Part shown: positions 58,769 to 64,000 of the stretch, one piece after another
Layout of the letters: every line of letters begins with the position of its first letter
Numbering within the stretch: position 1 is the stretch's first letter
DNA from: Microstegium vimineum
Lineage: Eukaryota; Streptophyta; Magnoliopsida; Poales; Poaceae
Assembly (NCBI GenBank): GCA_022036555.1
Contig: CM039139.1
Location: 3,184,441-3,248,440 of the forward strand
Length of the DNA: 64,000 nt
Reading direction: 5' to 3'
The notes under the pieces: generated by a model
Seen by the model: the letters and a program-made list of their open reading frames with translations, nothing else
Databases searched by the model: none
Told to the model about the DNA's origin: nothing
Position numbers and translations under genes: made by a program

Positions 58769-59454
58769 CATTTCTTCTCATCACAAAGCCCTTTGAGAAG
58801 TGTGGTGTAGGAGAAGACATTGGGGGTACGGCAGAGCTCAGGCATCCGTCGGAGGACAATATTCATTGCATCACTCGTCCTCTTCTCAGCACAGAGGGTT
58901 TTGAGGATGGGCGTGAAGGTCATGGCATCGGCCCTCAGTCCTGTCTTAATGATTTGGCCCAATGCGGCAAAGGCAAGGCTAAAGCATCCAGCATGGCAGC
59001 AGCAGCTGATGAGGATGTTGTAGGTAGCTATGTCTGGTGCCACCTTCTTGGCACCCGCTCGGGCCATGCGGTTGAACAGGGACACAGCGAGCGCAGGGCG
59101 TCGCGCACGGTGGAGGAGACCGGGGCACGAGCGACGGTGGTTATGAGCTGGTTGAGGGCGTAAACGGAACCGGGCCTCGCTTGGGGAAGCAACTCGTCGA
59201 ACAGATCGAGCGCGTCCTCGGGGCCGGTAAAACTTTCCGATGAAGCGCTCCAGCTCCCAGGAAGGGTGGTGGTCGGCCCTCCACCAGCGCGCGGCTGCTG
59301 AAACGACCGGCGGTGGGGAAAGCCTTTGGATCGATGGGAGCACCTTGTCGTAGAGTAGGCGCGCGGCCTCAGCGTCGAGACTTCCCGAGCGGATGCGCCG
59401 TCCAATGATCCGCTTCAGCTTCTTCAACCAAGTGGGGGGCACCCGGGTCGACAT
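58769..59454 (-). pseudogene. P-class (Rf-like) PPR gene, 5' part, upstream of the retrotransposon insertion
   Basis: The start is taken at ATG 59452-59454 (MSTRVPPTWLKKLKRI), giving a basic N-terminus suited to organelle import. The conserved leader (GPEDALDLFDELLPQARPGS, ALNQLITTVARAP) is in a different frame from the regions before and after it, so two offsetting frameshifts are present. The frame then recovers (SLFNRMARAGAKKVAPDI) and enters PPR motifs (IATYNILISCCCHAG, AMTFTPILKTLCAEK, VFSYTTLLKGLCDEK). The reading stops at the CATTT insertion site; removing the element and one TSD copy joins it in frame to 51373 and below. Confidence 0.8.
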
Positions 59455-59692
59455 GGTCGGTGCCGCCGGTGGGATGCACACCTCGCCCCTCCGATTCAGT
59501 GGGAAATGCAGCTCGCAGCGCGCTCGCGCTGGGGATGGGGAGTCCGCACAGGCACAGAGCGGGGCGTCGGTGTACTCTGTACTGGTGGATAAAGATCTGA
59601 ATAACAAATTGGTTACATTGTTACATATTAGAGATAAGATAGTGTGGAATGAATGTGGAAAGGAGGAGGACAGGGAAGAAGGAATCACATAC

Positions 59693-59766
59693 CTCTGCTG
59701 GCACCTGCCTCGCATCTGGCATATCAGCCTTGTTTCCAGCAAGAGCCACTATTGTATTTGGATTTC
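59693..59766 (-). pseudogene. Orphan exon of a Rab5-type (RABF) small GTPase
   Basis: A single 74-nt exon with good splice sites (acceptor TTGTTGTAG, donor GTATGTG) encodes (G)NPNTIVALAGNKADMPD followed by ARQVPAE. This contains the NKxD guanine-specificity motif in a Rab5-type setting. Rab5/RABF proteins act in endosome and vacuole traffic. The preceding exon would lie at or beyond the assembly gap (59835-59934). The following exon, with the SAK motif, is not found: downstream is the PPR gene. It is therefore a gene fragment, or an exon of a gene disrupted here. Confidence 0.7.
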
Positions 59767-59834
59767 CTACAACAAAGCAAAGGGGAAAAAACATTACTTG
59801 TGTATCAACAACCTATGTAGCTATCAATTCGCTT

Positions 59835-59934
59835 NNNNNNNNNNNNNNNNNNNNNNNNNNNNNNNNNNNNNNNNNNNNNNNNNNNNNNNNNNNNNNNNNN
59901 NNNNNNNNNNNNNNNNNNNNNNNNNNNNNNNNNN
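59835..59934. other. Assembly gap (100 N)
   Basis: Exactly 100 N, so the true length is unknown. It may hide upstream Rab5 exons. Confidence 1.
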
Positions 59935-60211
59935 GCCAGAACAACTTTCGCATGGTTAGACCCGTATAAGAGGCCCATGGTGCATAGCCTCATGTATAAG
60001 ACAAGGAACAAGAATTTCTCCTGCACCTGAAAAAAGTACAGGAGAAGGAGAAGAATTGGCAGTGACTTGAGCACTACCACAAACGAATTGAGCCTCCATA
60101 TCTATGCTGAATCCAAATCCACCCATCTTATCTTAACATACTGACGGAACTATCAGCAGAATCAAAAGAAACTCCTGACGTACAGATCCTGAATTCTTGA
60201 TATGCAAACAG
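59935..60211 (-). other. 3' flank of the coiled-coil gene up to the gap
   Basis: This stretch is downstream of the TAA stop at 60212 on the minus strand and probably its 3' UTR. A short open stretch at 59935-60030 after a TTTTTTCAG acceptor-like site was not assigned to any gene. Confidence 0.4.
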
Positions 60212-63200
60212 TTATTTTTGGTTAACCAAATCAGCACCACTGACATACCTAGCAACAAATGAGATCAGTCTGAATGGAGCACCAATGATTGGGGCGTCAG
60301 AAAATGGAACATCATCTATCTCATCAGCTGCTCCCGGTTGCTGTGGGTAATCCTCATGAATCTGTATATCATCCAATGGAACTGGAACGATTTCTTCACT
60401 TGTTCTTGGTCCATCAAATCGATGCTCATTGACATCAACATGATCTTCAACAATGCTATTGCTAATGGTTATTTCTGGAAGCTGTATTGATGTTTCCTCT
60501 GGATATTTACTAGCATAAACATTGCTGGGAATATCGTAGATTTGACTATAGCTGTTATCAGGATTAATTTCCACTGAACTGCTCAAACCTCTCTCAGCAA
60601 TCAGTTTGTTACCCTGCAGGAAGAAACAATTGTTTTGTGCAAACAGTTATTACTTGCATACACGAGTAAATAAATTCTCAACAGAGATGCGAATGATCAG
60701 ATCCTAATCCATTGTGAAGATTACATATGCTAAAGAACTAACTACAATATTCATACTTGATATTATGTCAAGTTGGAATACAAACATGAGATGAACATGT
60801 TACTTCTGATCCAACAAGAGTAAAAATAATATGTTATAAATAAATCATAATCCCTTAATTCAACCCTTGTGCCCAAACTTTGTGTTTCTTCTTTATATAT
60901 GCCAATCCACCTTTTGCTAGGAATGACTCTCCTCCCATGCTCATGGGAGTAGAAGTAATTTGGTATAATAAACACTTGATGACAGGGCAATATATATGTA
61001 CAGTAAAACTGTGAAAGGGAAGAAACACTAAAATAATTGAACCTAAAAAATCATTTACTTTGCTTATCACCTCGGAAAAACCAATCGTCTGTTGCTGAAG
61101 TGGTGAATTGGCAAAATCCACTTGATCCATCACCTTATTATCAGGGAACTGCATTACAATTTTTGTTACATTCTAGAATATGAGCACTAAGATCACTTGT
61201 GTAGGAATAAATATATTAGGTAGCAGATAGCAAGAATCAAAAGGTCAAACATGCAGCCATAATGGAACAATTCAGAATTGCCACTAAAATACAGTGCATA
61301 ACCACCTTTTCAACCATTGAGGCTTCACTAGGAGCACACTTTGCTTCAAGTGCTTGTAGTCTTGAATCAAGTTCATCTATTTTTTTTACCAACATCTGTT
61401 TTTCCTCAAAAGTATTGTTTGAAGCTTCCTCCAACACCTTCACCTGCCAGGCTTTGTTATTAAATGGTAATATCAGAGGATAGAACTAACATTATGTCTA
61501 CTACAAATCACATTCAAATGGCCAAAGTGCCAAATTTGACATGTTCACATTCTGGCAAATAAACCATGAGAACAAGAGAACTTTAAGTGTATATGATGCA
61601 GCATGTTGAAATATTTAAATTCAAACAGAAATTCAGATTACTTGATACACCAAAGCTACTGGTACCCATATTCACTAGTTCACTGGTTTTTTTCCTCAAC
61701 TAGGTAGCCACTGGCCAGAAGTGCGTACCCAACTCTATACAAATACAAAATGAAAAAGTTTTTTAAAAAACTTGTACCTGTACCAGCAGGGCTTTATTTG
61801 TTTCCTCCAGCCCACTTAATCTTTCTTTAAGCAAAGCCTGAAGTAAATCGGTTATACATCAGCCAAAGAAAGAAAACAACATCAGCCTTCAAACGAGTGC
61901 AGAATCTCAAGCAAAAAAACTAGTAATCCATAATTCCATATGTTACCTCTTGATGAGTTAAAGTGTCATTGATGTTGTCTATGCGCCTGACTTCGTTATC
62001 CAAAACTTCCTACATGGAATCAGGGAATACAGACTTATAACAAGAGCATGTAACTCCCTACAAGAGCTGTGTTTGTGTTTGAGGAAAAAAAACTCCCAAC
62101 AAGAGCTAATACACTAGCCTTTAATATGGTATCTGAGTTGAATAGTTGATGGTGCCAATTTAAAGAGTTATCTTGTCATTTTGGGGTTCCAATATCCATC
62201 AGGAGAACAGAAAGTTCTACATTGTCTTTAACTCCTTTTCAGTGCATAATATGTAATGAGTACAATTACCGATCTACCTATAATGAGGTCTTTATAGGAA
62301 TTTTATACTTGCACCAAGGGGCCATGGCCCTAGATGCCCTATGACCCATGTAGCATGTACAACTCTACCCAGGAATCCCAGTCACTGGAATCGGGAAGGA
62401 TTGACAGTGACAAATATGTCCACTAAAGTATTGAAATCAGCTGAAGAAACATTAAATTTAAATACCTCCTTCTTAATCAACACATCATAACCACTCTGTA
62501 GACTATTCACTTTTCCCTCCAAAAGGACCTGCAGATCAGAATGACAAAAATTTTAGATGGACAAACTTTGGGCCATTCATCTTGCCAGTAATCTTGCCAA
62601 AAGGAAGAAAACTGCAATTGGTCAAATCACAGGATAGTTTGCGTCCAGCACACAGTGTACCTCATTTTGAGCATGGCAACCCACTTTGCTATGCAACTTT
62701 TCAAGTTCACCCTCCATGGTGCTCTGCAGGAGAAGGATAATGAAGGAACGAAACAATATTTCCCATGTGATGGCTCTAGCACTTGAATATGCATGTGCCC
62801 GAAACTCATCAAACCAAAGTAGTAAGCACATAGACATATGGCATAAATACATAAATAAAATATGGTAAAAGCATGCTAGAAACTACTTTGATATGCATGT
62901 GTGGTGTGTCATATCCTGTAACCTATATACAGATAACGGTGCATGACTAAGAAATCCAGGGGGGAGGGGGTAGTTGAATACATTACATAATTTTGTTGAC
63001 ATAGCACCTCCCTCCAATACTAAATATAAGTTATTCTAGCAATGGAAACACAAATTAAGGGCATGTTTGGAACACAGGAATTTCACATGAATCAGTTCAG
63101 TTTTACAGCAAAAAGGGAGGAACAGAAAAGTTTTCCCCACATTCCAAACAGGGCCTAAAGAGAGAGAAAATGACATTGCTGCCCTCAGTTTTTTTTTCCA

Positions 63201-64000
63201 ACATGGTCCTCCCTAAAATGCCTTAAGTAAGAGTGGGAGTGCAACATGAAGAAACTAGATCCATATACCTCAAAGTTGTAGAACGACTTATACTTAGGGA
63301 AAAGTTCATGAGTAAGTCTAAAAATGATATATATCTGGATTCATAGGGACTGCACCACAATAGAATTTTGTATATAGGAAAATGGTAGATTAAACTATGC
63401 TTCATATAGACCTTTTCCATTGCTACTATGAGAGCAGGTAGACTGAGTGTTGGCAGTTGTGATTGAGAAAGTTGATGCAAACGTAGAATGGTGAATACAT
63501 TTGTAACAAATAAAAGCTGAAGAAAAGAAAAGATGGGCAAAAAACAGTTTCTTAATCATGCCCACATATGCATACCACTTTTTGAAGCCATAAACTTTTT
63601 TCATTCTCCAACTGCTTTATCGTCTCATGTAATTTATCCTGCATTGCAATACTTTATTGTCTGATTGACTCATTTAGAGAAGTGTGGAACAAAAATAAAG
63701 TCACATGATCAACATAAATAAACAACTATTGGACTAATATTGTGAAGGTGCTATATATTATCGATTCAAGTGCTGATAAAATTCACAAGCAATTTAAGAA
63801 AATGAAAAGAGATGGCGCATTTGCAATTTCACAAACCAACAAACCACTCACGAGTTTTGCTTCATAAAGTCTGTGCATGTCAAGCTCCACACTAGATTCA
63901 GACAGTCCCACACTCCTCTGATCTGCAGGGACTGCATTGCTGGCCTTGTGATTCTGCTGTGTCATCATAGGTTCATTGTTCTGATAGCATACAATACCCT
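60212..64000 (-). CDS. Coiled-coil protein of unknown function, last nine exons (5' end outside window)
   Basis: Exons in coding order: 64000-63852 (partial), 63638-63576, 62723-62661, 62528-62466, 62009-61947, 61837-61778, 61443-61306, 61148-61071, 60613-60212 (stop TAA). All internal junctions fit GT-AG and phase 0. The product seen is about 360 residues. The first part is a continuous coiled coil (DKLHETIKQLENEKSLWLQ, EGELEKLHSKVG, EVRRIDNINDTLTHQE, KERLSGLEETNKALL, KKIDELDSRLQALEAKC). The C-terminal 130 residues are acidic and end in DAPIIGAPFRLISF and ARYVSGADLVNQK. That tail looks conserved but I cannot name the family. No membrane span is certain. A scaffold or tethering role is a guess. 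No stops or frameshifts are seen, so it is probably a working gene. Confidence 0.8.

Noticed and set aside
59935..60030. Upstream Rab5 exon just right of the second gap
   Set aside because: An acceptor-like site and open frame exist, but the translation lacks Rab switch motifs such as WDTAGQE.

Overview
This is a nuclear plant DNA window, almost certainly from a grass. Spliced GT-AG genes sit among nested LTR retrotransposons with grass-type features: a Sirevirus copia element, Ty3/gypsy elements with extra antisense genes, and Stowaway and Tourist MITEs. There is no bacterial-style gene organisation, CRISPR array or rRNA. Two 100-base N runs (49408-49507, 59835-59934) are assembly gaps.

Layout. 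(1) Positions 1-28813 are a retrotransposon nest. An LTR-like block (1-3339) abuts a gypsy element whose 3' part carries an antisense, spliced plant-mobile-domain (PMD) gene (3377-5163) and ends in an LTR (5583-6640). To its right is a larger minus-strand gypsy element without reverse transcriptase. It keeps a decayed gag-protease (24103-27137), part of its 5' LTR (27162-28460, with a 59-bp repeat array) and, antisense to gag, a five-exon Transposase_28-type gene (9093-23508). Exon 3 of that gene is split by a minus-strand Sirevirus copia (11909-21832). A solo gypsy LTR (10801-11903, TSD CCACT) sits exactly at the outer edge of the copia. (2) Positions 28814-30811 are AT-rich intergenic DNA with a Tourist-like MITE and a non-LTR fragment. 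(3) Positions 30812-41093 hold a complete 20-exon gene for a mitochondrial ATM3/ABCB25-type ABC transporter (737 aa). (4) Positions 43913-46438 hold a nine-exon bromodomain protein gene (503 aa). (5) Positions 46439-49407 are AT-rich intergenic DNA with a Stowaway MITE. (6) Positions 50068-59454 (minus) are a P-class, Rf-like PPR gene, now a pseudogene. It is cut in two by a complete 7,395-bp gypsy element (51374-58768, TSD CATTT) with twin 832-bp LTRs, a gag fused in frame to the integrase C-terminus, and a second antisense PMD gene. (7) An orphan Rab5 exon (59693-59766) lies beside the second gap. (8) The last nine exons of a minus-strand coiled-coil gene fill 60212-64000 and run off the window.

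The most unusual theme is antisense cargo. Two different gypsy families, both missing most of pol, each carry a multi-exon cellular-style gene on the strand opposite gag. Exon structure was worked out by hand from splice consensus and reading phase, and has not been checked against transcripts. The host genes look independent of each other: mitochondrial sulfur export for Fe-S assembly, chromatin acetyl-lysine reading, organelle RNA processing (dead) and a coiled-coil scaffold.
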